Positions 21,600-31,618 of a DNA stretch of 64,000 nt are shown piece by piece. The notes beneath the pieces were generated by a model. It did not search any database. It was not told the origin of the DNA and saw only the letters and a program-made list of their open reading frames with translations. Within the stretch, counting starts at the first letter, position 1. Each line of letters starts with the position of its first letter. The DNA lies in the NCBI RefSeq assembly GCF_032854445.1, contig NC_088306.1, forward strand, positions 1,242,501-1,306,500, read 5' to 3'. The DNA comes from Liolophura sinensis (lineage: Eukaryota > Mollusca > Polyplacophora > Chitonida > Chitonidae). A program made the position numbers and the translations under genes.

Positions 21600-24143
21600 T
21601 ATCACTCTGACAGCTCGTTTTGGGGTTTAAAATGACGAGGAAATGTATTCCCACATAAAGCGTTAGCATAAGATTAAACAAGAAAAATAGTACACAATAA
21701 ATAATGTATTTTTATTGGCAACACTTTTGATATAATGTAGAATACCAATATTTCTGGATATCATTTTATTAATCTTATTTCCGTGTGATGTCCAAAGAGT
21801 TTGTTATTTAGAATAATACCAGGAAAATCATACTCATTGATCATTTCTTTATATTCAATGACAGACGATTTGCACATAATCAATCTTGAATATTACTTAG
21901 TTCATTGGTCATTCTATTTATTGCGTCGATTATATTATAAGCAGTAAGTTATATGTTTGTGCCATCTGTAAATAATATGACATTTAGAAGATCAGAAAAA
22001 CAAATTAAGTTATTTATATAGATTGGAAAAAGTAATGGGCCAATAATGGATCCCCGAGGGACACCGTATTTGACAAGGGAAGGGCTTGAAAGTAGATGGT
22101 AGGCTGACAAACTCTGACTACGGTATGATAAATAACTTTTAAACCAGTCATGCGATAAATTTCGGAAACAACAAAATACCATTGTCAGCTGTCTAAAAAT
22201 GTAACGACGCTGGATTTTTTTTTCCTCCTTAGCATGGACTATAGGCTTTCAAAAAGTGAACAGGCGGCATGTGTATGGTGGAATGACGTATGCTGTGAAT
22301 CCATACTGGGACGATGATATAATGATATGTTTATCGAGATGTTCTCTTATTTTCTTGGCAGCTAACCTCTCTAATGTTTTGTTGAAGGGTGGTAGGACCG
22401 ATATAATTTTCTTGTTACTCAAAATCGCAGGGTTTTAAAAATTGGTGTAATTTTGGCATGTTTCAGTGAGTCAGGAAAATGACCGCATTGAAGACAGGTT
22501 GCAATTGTGGGCCATTCTTGTTTGACACAAGCTGTAACACAGACATGCTGACATCGTCGATGCCTGGGGAGGATGACCAGTATGGTAGATTTCACGTTTG
22601 ATTCATAAACTGCCGTGAACTCAAAACTTGCTTGGGTAGGATGAGAATAATACGCTCATTTCTCGTTTGTCTAGGATTGTCAGCAATGGAATCAAGATAG
22701 GTGTTAAAATGTCTTACTTTTTCTGTGCTATCAGAATTTTGCTTGGCGTCAAGAGTAATTGACTAGGGTAATTTTTTTTTTTTTTTTTTTGGCGCCAAAG
22801 AATTTGGTTAAGAGTTTTCCTGGGGTCTTTGATGTCTTGATTTGCTTGGTTAAACTTCCTCTCTAAATACGCTTTACGACAGCGAGAGAGAAGTTTGTCC
22901 AATCTATTACTGTAATCTCTGTATTCTTTTTAAGGTTCATATCATCTGAACCAAGCTGATCTCGGTAAGGTTTGTATTTGTGATGCATGGATGTCAAGGT
23001 TCCGAATGTTACACAGGGTTTAATTATTCGTCTTCTTCGTAGAGAGGATGAAACGAGTGGAAAGCAGGAATCATAAATCAACCGAAAATTTTAGAAAATG
23101 TATTTAGGGCTTCTGAAGGTGATGACTAGCTTTGTACCTTTTCCCATCTAAGAGCAGCTATTAAATGTTTAAATTCACCTTTTCCATGTTTTGTTATCCT
23201 GCGAAACTAGATGTTACATACTTGGAGTGTTAAGCATCTCTTACCTGATAAGTGAATATTAAATTAAAGGAAAACGGTCGGTAATATCAGTGACTATTAA
23301 GCCAGAAAGGTAATGATCTTCATGAAAATTGGTAAATATATTGTCTATAAGAGTAGCTGGATGAAAACTTGCACGAGTTGGTTTTGTTATGCGAGGGAAA
23401 AAGTAATTACATTTAAGGTTTTTAAGGAACTCGCTCGATGGTGCATGACTTGGCATCTTAAATAAGTCAATATTAAAATCGCCAACTATTATATATTTTG
23501 TACCTCGTGGAATTATATTGCAGCTTAGATGTCATCTGTTCCTTGGACTGGCTCACATCTTTACCAGGAGGGCCATAAACTATGACAGTTACATATTTTG
23601 TGTTATTATGTACAATTTGAGCGAAAAGGGATTCAGGATCACTTATTTCCACTTCGTGTGACAAGCCTTGTCTTACTTTGCCAGACTTAACGTCATCAAT
23701 CACGTATAGAATACCTCCACCAGCAGGTTTCTGAGATCGAGAAAAACTGTAGGTAGTGTAATCGGGAATATTTCCACTTCGTGTGACAAGCCTTGTCTTA
23801 CTTTGCCAGACTTAACGTCATCAATCACGTATAGAATACCTCCACCACCAGGTTTCTGAGATCGAGAAAAACTGTAGGTAGTGTAACCGGGAATATTTCC
23901 ACTTGGTGTGACAAGCCTTGTCTTACTTTGCCAGACTTAACGTCATCAATCACGTATAGAATACCTCCACCACCAGGTTTCTGAGATCGAGAAAAACTGT
24001 AGGTAGTGTAACCGGGAATATTTCCACTTGGTGTGACAAGCCTTGTCTTACTTTGCCAGACTTAACGTCATCAATCACGTATAGAATACCTCCACCACCA
24101 GGTTTCTGAGATGGAGAAAAACTGTAGGTAGTGTAACCGGGAA
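21600..24143 (-). pseudogene. Decayed non-LTR retrotransposon (LINE) with endonuclease and reverse transcriptase remains
   Basis: The - strand carries broken pieces of a LINE ORF2 in the right order. 23703-23473 reads FAQIVHNNTKYVTVIVYGPP and 23456-23259 reads PATLIDNIFTNFHEDHYLSG and DITDRFPLI, both typical of apurinic-type endonuclease domains. 22182-21949 contains VKYGVPRGSIIGPLLFPIYI, the conserved RT GPLL(F)xxYIN block. The catalytic-site region reads LFTDGTNI where active elements have (F/Y)ADDT, so the second Asp is lost. Downstream are NELSNIQD and CANRLSLNIKK, then ISRNIGILHYIKSVANKN, typical of the RT thumb region. Frameshifts, stops and an inserted T-run at 22771-22793 show it is dead. 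It is probably a jockey/CR1-like lineage, but the clade is not settled. The 3' border (low coordinate) is not sharply visible. Confidence 0.85.
23644..24143. repeat. Four 125-bp tandem copies of a LINE endonuclease segment
   Basis: Units start at 23644, 23769, 23894 and 24019 ('tatttccactt' each time) and are nearly identical. The first unit overlaps the LINE coding remains (- strand GGGILYVIDDVKSGKVRQGL), so the unit is a piece of the retrotransposon itself. The 125-bp period is not a multiple of three, so each added copy breaks the frame. Confidence 0.95.
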
Positions 24144-24349
24144 TATGACACGGGTGATCAGTGGAAGGAGATAACCAACTTTAAGTGAAACCTACAACAG
24201 TGAACTGATGGTTGAGACTGTACAGCAATACAGTTATTTCATCAAAGTTAAACTACGCTATTCAGCTTTTAACCATATTAGCGATGTTTTATACACGAAG
24301 ACTTTCCCCATGACATCCGCACGGTAGTCTGCCAGCAATACATTTACAT

Positions 24350-24520
24350 TTATTTATTTGAGTGCTATTTTGCGCCGTACCCGAGAATATTTCACTTAAG
24401 CGTCGGCAACCGTCCGCAGGTTGCTGACAGACCTTCCCTTATTCGGGGTGAACTTAATTTCACGGCGATCGCATTGGCGAGAGGCTCCGGAGTCAGTGTG
24501 TTGCACTAGCACGCTAACCA
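24350..24520 (-). mobile_element. SINE-A copy with internal deletion
   Basis: On the + strand it runs from 'tttatttatttgagtgctat' through 'ccgtccgcaggttgctgaca' to the head region 'cattggcgagaggctccgga' and 'gcactagcacgctaacc'. Part of the body is missing. Confidence 0.8.
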
Positions 24521-24591
24521 AAAACTCTTAGTCCTACATTTTTAATTTCATGAAACATTTTCTTCTATCACATCTGCCCTGACTCGATTGC

Positions 24592-24670
24592 TCAGTTGAA
24601 TTGTTCTAGCCACTACTGAAGGATCCTGATAACTAAAGGGTCGCAGGTTCGAATCTAGCTCTCATTGCTT
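24592..24670 (+). repeat. tRNA-like SINE head
   Basis: 'gattgctcagttgaattg' resembles a pol III A box. 'ggttcgaatct' at 24646-24656 is a near-consensus B box with normal spacing. A loosely related piece is at 39190-39255. It is probably a degraded SINE rather than a tRNA gene, because no complete cloverleaf could be folded by eye. Confidence 0.45.
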
Positions 24671-25106
24671 CAGCTGCAGCTTTTCTCAGAAGGCCTCTCC
24701 TGAACCTTTTGAATGATTCGTGTTCCACAAACCTGACCGTTATATAATAAGTAAAAAAAGTGCCGTTTTCTTTTTAAGACATAAAGTTTATCAGGCGGGT
24801 TGTTGGACTAGGGGGAATATCCCATACCATTAACTCTGAATACTGTATTTCTTTCACACATTTTGTAATCAGGCAGGTTATGCGCTGCCAACCTTTTTCA
24901 ATGATTATCAAACATGTGTTTGGATCAGAACACCCAACGTTCGTCTCAGTTCTGTCGGCACAAGTTGCCGTAACTTCTTCGTCCTGTATCGTAATCGCCA
25001 TTCAAATACTGCAAATTACTGCTCTTAGACTTTTTAGTTTAGTTAGACGTTTAGTCGTAGAGTTTAATTTTGACTAATTTGATTATCACGTGAATGTCAC
25101 CACAGC

Positions 25107-25735
25107 TTCTCTATGTACAAATGTTGCTACCATATGGTCATTGTTGATTATCTGTCTGATTACCTTCTCTATGTGCAAATGTTGCTACCATATAGCCACT
25201 GTTGGTTATCTGTCTGATTACCTTCTCTATGTGCAAATGTTGCTACCATATAGTCATTGTTGATTATCTGTCTGATTACCTTGTCTATGTGCAAATGTTG
25301 CTACCATATAGTCATTGTTGATTATCTGTCTGATTACCTTGTCTATGTGAAAATGTTGCTACCATATAGCCACTGTTGATTATCTGCCTGATTACCTTGT
25401 CTATGTACAAATGTTGCTACCATATAGCCACTGTTGATTATCTGCCTGATTACCTTCCCTATGTACAAATGTTGCTACCATATAGCCACTGTTGATTATC
25501 TGCCTGATTACCTTCCCTATGTACAAATGTTGCTACCATATAGCCACTGTTGATTATCTGCCTGATTACCTTCCCTATGTACAAATGTTGCTACCATATA
25601 GTCATTGTTGATTATCTGTCTGATTACCTTGTCTATGTGCAAATGTTGCTACCATATAGCCATTGTTGTTTATCTGCCTGATTACCTTCCCTATGTACAA
25701 ATGTTGCTACAATATACATAGTTATTGTTGCCCAA
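25107..25735. repeat. 58-bp minisatellite, about 10.7 copies
   Basis: The unit contains 'ctatgtgcaaatgttgctac', 'catatagtcattgttg' and 'attatctgtctgattacctt'. Starts fall every 58 bp from 25111 to 25691. Neighbouring units share variants (gtcatt or gccact; tctgtc or tctgcc), showing blockwise spread. Confidence 0.95.
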
Positions 25736-25851
25736 TATTGCTTCCATTAACACCGGTTGTAGAAATATAGTGCGCGACACAGTCTCATTCCTCATTGGTT
25801 TCCATAACTACCATGAAAATCACTTTTCGCACACGCTCAGTCTAAAAACAC

Positions 25852-26205
25852 AACTAATGGTCTAATGGTTAGAGCGTCCGTCTCGAAATCGAGAGAACCG
25901 GAATCGAACCTGAGTCGGGTTATACCAAAGGCTTATAAAAAAAAGTAGTACTTGTGGCTTCCTCGATTGGTGCTCAGCACTAAGAAATTAGACCCAGGAA
26001 ACCCAGTATAATGTGACTTGTTGAGGTGTCAGGTCTGGTGTCTACGGCATGATGCTTCAGTGGTGGCAGCACTTTGGCGGCATGCACTCCCCATGACACA
26101 AGAAGATACAATGTAAGTATACACACCTTATGACTCCTCGTCGTCATATGACTAAAAAATTGTTCAGGTCAGCATAAGACCTCAAGCATACATACATAAA
26201 CACAC
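25852..26205 (+). mobile_element. SINE-B, near full length
   Basis: The head has the A-box region 'tctaatggttagagcgtccg' and the B-box region 'ggaatcgaacctgagtcggg'. The body follows ('gtgtcaggtctggtgtctac', 'ggcagcactttggcggcatg') and the end is 'cgtcgtcatatgactaaaaa' with a short cata-type tail. Confidence 0.88.
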
Positions 26206-26384
26206 AACACGACCACATAAGCTTCCTTCTCAAATAGTGCTATTAGAATATCATGTCTTATGCCCAAAAACAAGTTAATTTTCACATATCTCGCAATTCT
26301 TACACTCACAAGAAACAATGTTTCTCCGTAATACTATTTTCTGAAAAAAAAAGGAAAAACAAACACAAACATCTTCCATGCAGT

Positions 26385-27120
26385 ATTTTTTGATTTTGTC
26401 ACGTTGTCATGGATATTCTCCGGCTTCCAGGCAACTGTTCATCACGTGAGGTGACTTTCTTTATAAATATCATTGCTGTGTACAGCTGTTGCTCCCACAG
26501 TATCCTTGTTGTTCGAACTATTGCTTATTGGACGCACACACCCTTTGTAAAAATATAATAATGATAAATTACAGCACTGGTGGTTTCTTTTCAATGGCCG
26601 CTAACACTGTTGTTACGTTATCACGCTTATCACATTTTGAGTCGTGTGATTATCACAATTTCACACCTGCAAAAAGGGCCAGTTATCTGAAAAATCGGGC
26701 GCATTTGCTTCTCTCCAGCTATAATATGTTAGTTACAGTTGCCATAAGAAGTACCACATGACGTCTGTTGTGCTCTCATGTGATTCTCACGGTTGCCAAG
26801 AATGTCAGAAATCCCACAACAGATGTTTTATGTGACAGCCCTATCTGATTCTCACAGTTGTCACGGATATTGCAGGAGCCCAACACCTGTTGCCGCTCAG
26901 GTGATGCTTCTGTCGGATTCTCACAGTTATCACGGATATTGTCAAGAGCTCAACAACTGTTGCTACTCATTCGATGCTCTTATACTTGATTCTCACAGTT
27001 GCCACAAATACTGTTGTTAGGTGTTAAACAACTGTTGCCACTCATAGGTTGCTCCTATCTGATTCTTACAGTTGCCACGAAAGTTGCCAAGAGTCCCACA
27101 ACAGTTGCCAGAATTGTCAA
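26385..27120. repeat. Degenerate ~60-70-bp repeat array
   Basis: The phrases 'gattctcacagttg(c/t)cac', 'ggatatt' and 'caacaactgttgcyactca' recur about six times from 26770 to 27120, with an outlying copy near 26400-26450. Spacing is irregular, consistent with an old minisatellite. The open frames in it are by-products. Confidence 0.7.
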
Positions 27121-27208
27121 CGCCCGGAAGGCATATGATTCTGGCTTACTTCTGAAGGCATGTAACACACCCACCTAAAAACAACAAAAAAGAGAACATA
27201 GGAATTAT

Positions 27209-27362
27209 TTATTTATTTATTTATTTGATTGGTGTTTTACGCCGTACTCAAGAATATTTCACTTATATGGTGGGTGGAAACCGGGCACAGCCCGGGGAAA
27301 ACCCACGGCCATCCGCAGGTTGCTGGCAGACCTTCCCACGTACGGCCGGAGAGGAAGCCAGC
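27209..27362 (-). mobile_element. SINE-A, truncated
   Basis: On the + strand: tail 'tttatttatttgattggtgt', body 'accgggcacagcccggggaa', ending at 'gccggagaggaagccagcaa'. The tRNA-like head is missing, and a short internal deletion removes the 'cgacggcggccagcat' part. Confidence 0.85.
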
Positions 27363-27534
27363 AACATACGAATTAAGCGGTTTATGTAACAGCCCTCAGA
27401 TCGAGCGACGCTATGTTCAACGAGGACATAAATAATTGTGTAATATAACCATATATACATTTTTTAAAATTTCTTCACATCACTAGAACATCTGTTGACT
27501 AATGAAATAATATAATTATAACAGAGACGTTAAA

Positions 27535-27703
27535 GGCCACGGTAAGTGGGAAGGTCTGCCAGCAACCTGCTGATGGTCGTGGGTTTCCCCCGGGCTTTGA
27601 CCAGTTTCCTCCCACCATAATGCTGGCCTCCGTAACGTATAAGTGAAACATTCCTGAGTACGGCATAAAACACCAATCAAATAAATAAATAAATCAATCA
27701 AAC
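27535..27703 (+). mobile_element. SINE-A, truncated, opposite to its neighbour
   Basis: Starts at 'cacggtaagtgggaaggtct' and runs to an aataaataaataaat tail. It begins only 20 bp from the BOK-like exon donor, in that gene's intron (antisense to the gene). With the - strand copy at 27209-27362 it forms an inverted SINE pair. Confidence 0.85.
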
Positions 27704-27723
27704 ACCACGTGACATAAACGCAC

Positions 27724-28287
27724 CCATCCTCGCTGAGAAATCACCCAGTCCGTCAAGTAAGCCGACACGAAATGTCCAATGCTGTCCACGATGACCTCGA
27801 CAAACTCAGGATGACCTTGCTGTACACACTCCACAGCGAACTGACCAGCGAGCGCGAACATGGATATCACTTTGGCCCAAGTTATCTCCCCTTCCCCCAG
27901 CAACTGTTCCAGCACTTGTGTGAGGGTTTTGTCCACCAAGGTGGCGCTGTTCATGGTCATGTTCAACTTCCGGGACAAGTCTCGGTACACCTTGGGGTGG
28001 AGTTTCACGAGCTCCTGACCCACGGCGATCACCGTTAGTGACACGTGCGACTTTTCAGCGCAGTTTAACTTCACTTTTGAGCTCAGGATGCCAGCCGCTT
28101 TCAGCTTTTCGTGGATAAAATCCTGACAGATCACTTTGGACTGCTCCACGATTTCGTCCGGTGTGGTGGTTTGTCTGGATGCCATGTCCAACGCCGGAAA
28201 TGAGGATTCCAACTGGGACATTTGTTTGTGCCAGTATTTTAGCCTGGTCCGTAAGGAAGGCGACCGTAGCCTGTCTGAGTGGCCCAT
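27724..28287 (-). CDS. BOK: BOK-like BCL-2 family protein, exon with BH3, BH1 and BH2
   Basis: The - strand exon encodes 188 residues from ATG to a gtgcgt donor placed straight after the BH2 Gly-Trp, a position where BCL-2 family genes commonly have an intron. Residues 43-66 (DEIVEQSKVICQDFIHEKLK) match the BOK N-terminal helix. The BH3-like helix is about 86-108 (VGQELVKLHPKVYRDLSRKL). BH1 is about 133-152 (GEITWAKVISMFALAGQFAV) and BH2 about 180-188 (DWVISQRGW). The order and wording fit BOK better than BAX, BAK or BCL2. BOK proteins act at ER and mitochondrial membranes and promote apoptosis. The BH3 Asp after Gly is Gln here (G90-Q91), and the BH1 NWGR-type motif reads TWAK. The C-terminal membrane-anchor exon should lie at lower coordinates and was not found. 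Met35 is an alternative start. Confidence 0.88.
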
Positions 28288-28767
28288 GCTGGCACAGTTA
28301 ATCCTTTAGATTTATGCGTAACCCTGGTGATGAGATGCGTAACCTTACTTGGAGTAAACCGACTGGTCCATCCTGATCCTTTTAATCGTTCAGAATTTTG
28401 TGTAATTCTGTGCTGTCGGTAATGGGGGTGTAGCCTTACTTAGCACAATGGACGAGGACGTCTGGAATAACAAACAAACCCAAATATACACAATTACACT
28501 AATTATACGTGTAGTAGACAAGAGAGAAGAGCGTCAGTATTAGGCCTATTTAAGACCATGACTTTTCTGCATTTCTAATACATGTATGTAAGTGGGCACT
28601 GGGATAGTCATGCTATTGTAAGAAGGAAATAATGTAATGTAAAAGACTAGAGCACAAATGGTACAACAAGAGCAGCAAGACAGTATGAAACCCGGCCTCT
28701 TGTTAATTTACATGTACCTCAGGACGGCGTTTTGGAACGCCAAAATAAATTCCAAAAGTCACGCCAG
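28288..28767. other. Upstream flank of the BOK-like exon
   Basis: No repeat or gene was recognised. 'atgcgtaacc' occurs twice (about 28313 and 28336). This stretch could hold the promoter or 5' UTR of the - strand gene, but no clear core element is seen. Confidence 0.3.
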
Positions 28768-29036
28768 ATTTATTTATGTATTTATCTGCTTGGTGCTTTA
28801 CGCCGTACTGAAAAATATTTCACTTATACGAAGGCGGCCAGCATTATAATGGGAGGAAAGCAAGCGCAGCCCGGGGAAACCCACGACCATCAGCAGGTTG
28901 CTGCAAGACCTTCCATCGTACGGCCGGAGAGGAAGCCAGCATGAGCTGGACTTGAACTCACAGCGACCGCATTGGGGAGAGGCTCCTGAGTCAATTCGCC
29001 GCGCTAGCGCGCTAAACAACCTACCCACGGAAGCAA
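28768..29036 (-). mobile_element. SINE-A, near full length
   Basis: On the + strand: tail 'tttatttatgtatttatctg', body 'ggaaacccacgaccatcagc', B-box region 'gagctggacttgaactcaca' and A-box region 'gcgctagcgcgctaaacaac'. All parts of the family are present. Confidence 0.88.
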
Positions 29037-29660
29037 GCAAATAAACCACATACTGCACGCACTCTGTACATCGTATTCTTTGGGTCGATTAATACCCTAG
29101 AAAGGCAAATATACATACTTGAACTAGTGTATATCGTTCAAAGATTTTATTTGGAACTGGTAGTTGGCCTTAAGGGAGTGAGCGAGTTAGTAATAACACA
29201 AAGACCAACCTCAAAAACGTGTGTGTACAAATCAGATGCATCTCTGCAAATAACTGTATTCCTTGTATCACGCGAATATATGCTTAGGGGTTTCTGTGCC
29301 AAACAACTTAAATGTTTGTGATTTCGCTCTACAAGAGGTCAGTGTATACACACAGACTGTACTGCTGTACATGTGCCTTTCAAATATCAAGAGTTGAGCC
29401 TGTGGCGCAGATGAGTGTGTTATGACTAAAACTCTGCACATAAATGTTTTATTTAAGTAGCTATGTAGGGTACATGTGCATTTTGTGTTTATTCAGCGAC
29501 CAATTTTATTGGTAGTATTGTTATCTGCCTATAGGGAATTGACCTTGCGATTAGTGACCCGGAACGTCCATTTCGGTTGAAGGTGGGTATACGAATGTCC
29601 GTTGTAAGGTATAAATCCTTGTTAAAATTGCAAAATACCAGTCGTATTATGTTTATATAT
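29037..29660. other. Non-coding DNA, nothing recognised
   Basis: No gene or repeat family was identified in this spacer. Confidence 0.4.
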
Positions 29661-29678
29661 TTATTTATTTATTTGATT

Positions 29679-29830
29679 GGTGTATTTATAGGTTATTGAA
29701 TGAAAACGTGCTGATACAAGCTCGTTCCCGCTGCGGCGTCACGCAAGCTCGTTCCCGCTTCGGCGTCACGCAACAATAGAACGAGTCCACATCAGCCCCA
29801 ATTCATTCAATAATCTATTTATTACACACC
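29679..29830. mobile_element. Small inverted-repeat element
   Basis: The left arm at 29679-29714 (ggtgtatttataggttattg onward) pairs with the right arm at 29791-29830 (complement of 'taatctatttattacacacc'). The arms are about 36-40 bp and imperfect. Between them sit two tandem 27-bp copies of 'caagctcgttcccgctgcgg' plus 'cgtcacg' (29717-29770). The left end merges with a 'tttatttatttgattggtgt' SINE-A tail. It looks like a MITE or fold-back element. Confidence 0.65.
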
Positions 29831-30463
29831 AAACATCCATCACTTCACTGGGTAGCAAAATTTATGCGTAAAAAATGAAAATTTGGCACAAAAATGTAAG
29901 GTACTGGGACTGTAGTATTATATTTTACTGAATGGCACAAGAATCTGTACAGGGTGACATGACGCTGCGTCAATGAATGATGTAACGTCACGTTGCCAAA
30001 GCCGACGTGCAATATGAATGTTGCTAGTGCCGACGTGGAATACGAAAAATGTGCGGCACGATCGTCACAACGTCACAGATTGGCAAATGTGGAACGTGCA
30101 TAATAATCGCAGGCTAATGGCGGATCTTCCCACGCAGTCGTATTGTACACGACTCCATGGGCCTACCAGAGTACAGCATGCCTTATGCTCTCACGCATGC
30201 GCCAAGTGTTTTTGTTCAGGATCTTCAGAAATCTTTGCGTATGTACTGCCTTCGAGAGATAAATGCTAACGGTCCTTAAAGGCACGTCTTTACATGTTTA
30301 ATGAAAACAATGGATTTCCAGTCCTTTGGGTAGCTTGCTTATACATACACGTAGGGTTGTGGGGCAAGCGTGTTTACAGGGTTTAGGGGATGTTTGCTTA
30401 TATACAATCTTATGAAATAAGAATTTTGAGGATGTACATGTACCTGCTTACGCCCCATGTTTG

Positions 30464-30514
30464 AGCTCATATATGTTTACGTCTCATGTATAAGGTGTGT
30501 TTACGTCCCATGTA
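30464..30514. repeat. 31-bp minisatellite, left part
   Basis: 'atatgtttacgtctcatgta' and 'gtgtttacgtcccatgta' match the array that resumes at 30859 after the inserted SINE. Confidence 0.7.
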
Positions 30515-30858
30515 CAGTTGGTAGAGCGTCCATTTCGGGAGCGGTAGATCCGGGATCAATCCTGGGTCGAGTCATACCTAAGACTTTAAAAGAGGAAGTT
30601 GTAACTTCTTCGCTTGGGGATCAGCATGAAGGAGAGAATGCAACGACTGGTTGACCTGTATCAGTATAATGGCTCGGGTGGGGCGTATTGCTTGCCTTCG
30701 GTAAGTCGTCTCAGTGAAGCAGCGCTAGATAAAACAGCGGTGGAAATCTGTCCTGCTATCAGGAGGCACATTACATACACTCTAAGGATTCCTTCGTCGT
30801 CATATGACTGAAAAATTGCTGATTACGACGATAAACCCCAAGCACTCACTCTCTCTAT
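30515..30858 (+). mobile_element. SINE-B variant inserted in a minisatellite
   Basis: Head 'cagttggtagagcgtccatt' and 'gggatcaatcctgggtcgag'. The body ('gaatgcaacgactggttgac') differs from typical SINE-B but matches the copy at 62221. The end is the family's 'cgtcgtcatatgactgaaaa' and 'taaaccccaagcactcact'. The same 31-bp minisatellite lies on both sides. Confidence 0.85.
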
Positions 30859-31196
30859 ACGCCCATATATGTGTTTACGCCCCATGTATAAGCCCATATA
30901 TGTGTTTACGCCCCATGTATCAGCCCATATATGTGTTTACGCCCCATGTATCAGCCTATATATTTGTTTACGCCCCATCTATAAGTCCATGTCTTTACGT
31001 CCCATGTATAAGCCGATATATGTGTTTACGCCCCATGTATATGTCTATATTTGAGCTTACGTCCCATGTATAAAGCCCATATATGTCTTTACGCCCCATG
31101 TATAAGCCTATATATGTGTTTACGTTCCATGTATAAACCCATATAAGTATTTACGTTCACTGTATAAACCGATATATGTGGTTACGCCCAATGGGT
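30859..31196. repeat. 31-bp minisatellite, right part
   Basis: The unit 'cccatatatgtgtttacgcc' plus 'ccatgtataag' recurs about ten times. Late units decay (acgttcactg). The open frames rich in YVFTPH are by-products. Confidence 0.93.
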
Positions 31197-31271
31197 CGTA
31201 GTTGACTGAACAGTGTGTGAAAAAATATTTGGCTACGTCATAATCTTGGCTGCTAAACCTCTGGTCAGAGT

Positions 31272-31590
31272 GACCGCTTAGGTGGCCTAATGGTTAAAGC
31301 GTCCATTTCGAAGATCTAGCATCAAACCCGGGTCGGGTCATGCCAAACTTTTAAAATAATACATGTTGCTGCCTCGATTGGCACTCAGAACTGAGAAGTT
31401 TATATAATAGAGCAACGATACAGGACTGGCTGACCTGGTGACAGTATTATGTGATTAGGTATGATGCTTCAGTAGAGGCAGCACTTTGGCGGCATGGACT
31501 CGCCCTGCCATAAAAGGACACAGTTTACGTACACACATTTAAGGAATTTTCGAATCGTTAAGTGCGATGTAAAACCCCAAGCATATGGGT
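31272..31590 (+). mobile_element. SINE-B copy ending in a palindrome
   Basis: Head 'ggtggcctaatggttaaagc' and 'gcatcaaacccgggtcgggt'. Body 'gatgcttcagtagaggcagc'. Tail 'gttaagtgcgatgtaaaacc' and 'ccaagcat'. The last part is copied in reverse immediately downstream. Confidence 0.87.
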
Positions 31591-31618
31591 TTTACATCGC
31601 ACTTAACAATTCGAAAAT
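31546..31618. repeat. Near-perfect palindrome, 32-bp arms
   Basis: The left arm 31546-31577 (SINE-B tail) and right arm 31587-31618 are reverse complements with one mismatch, around a nine-base loop. It could form a strong hairpin. It appears to be an inverted duplication of the SINE's 3' end. Confidence 0.92.

Noticed and set aside
24774..25001. 75-codon - strand open frame, considered as a BOK exon
   Set aside because: It has no membrane-anchor pattern, no matching phase and no family likeness.
25856..25930. tRNA-like sequences at 25856, 31273, 30515 and others, considered as tRNA genes
   Set aside because: Each is joined to a shared non-tRNA body and tail, so they are SINE heads.
30804..31073. 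+ strand open frames rich in YVFTPHVS
   Set aside because: They are by-products of the 31-bp minisatellite.
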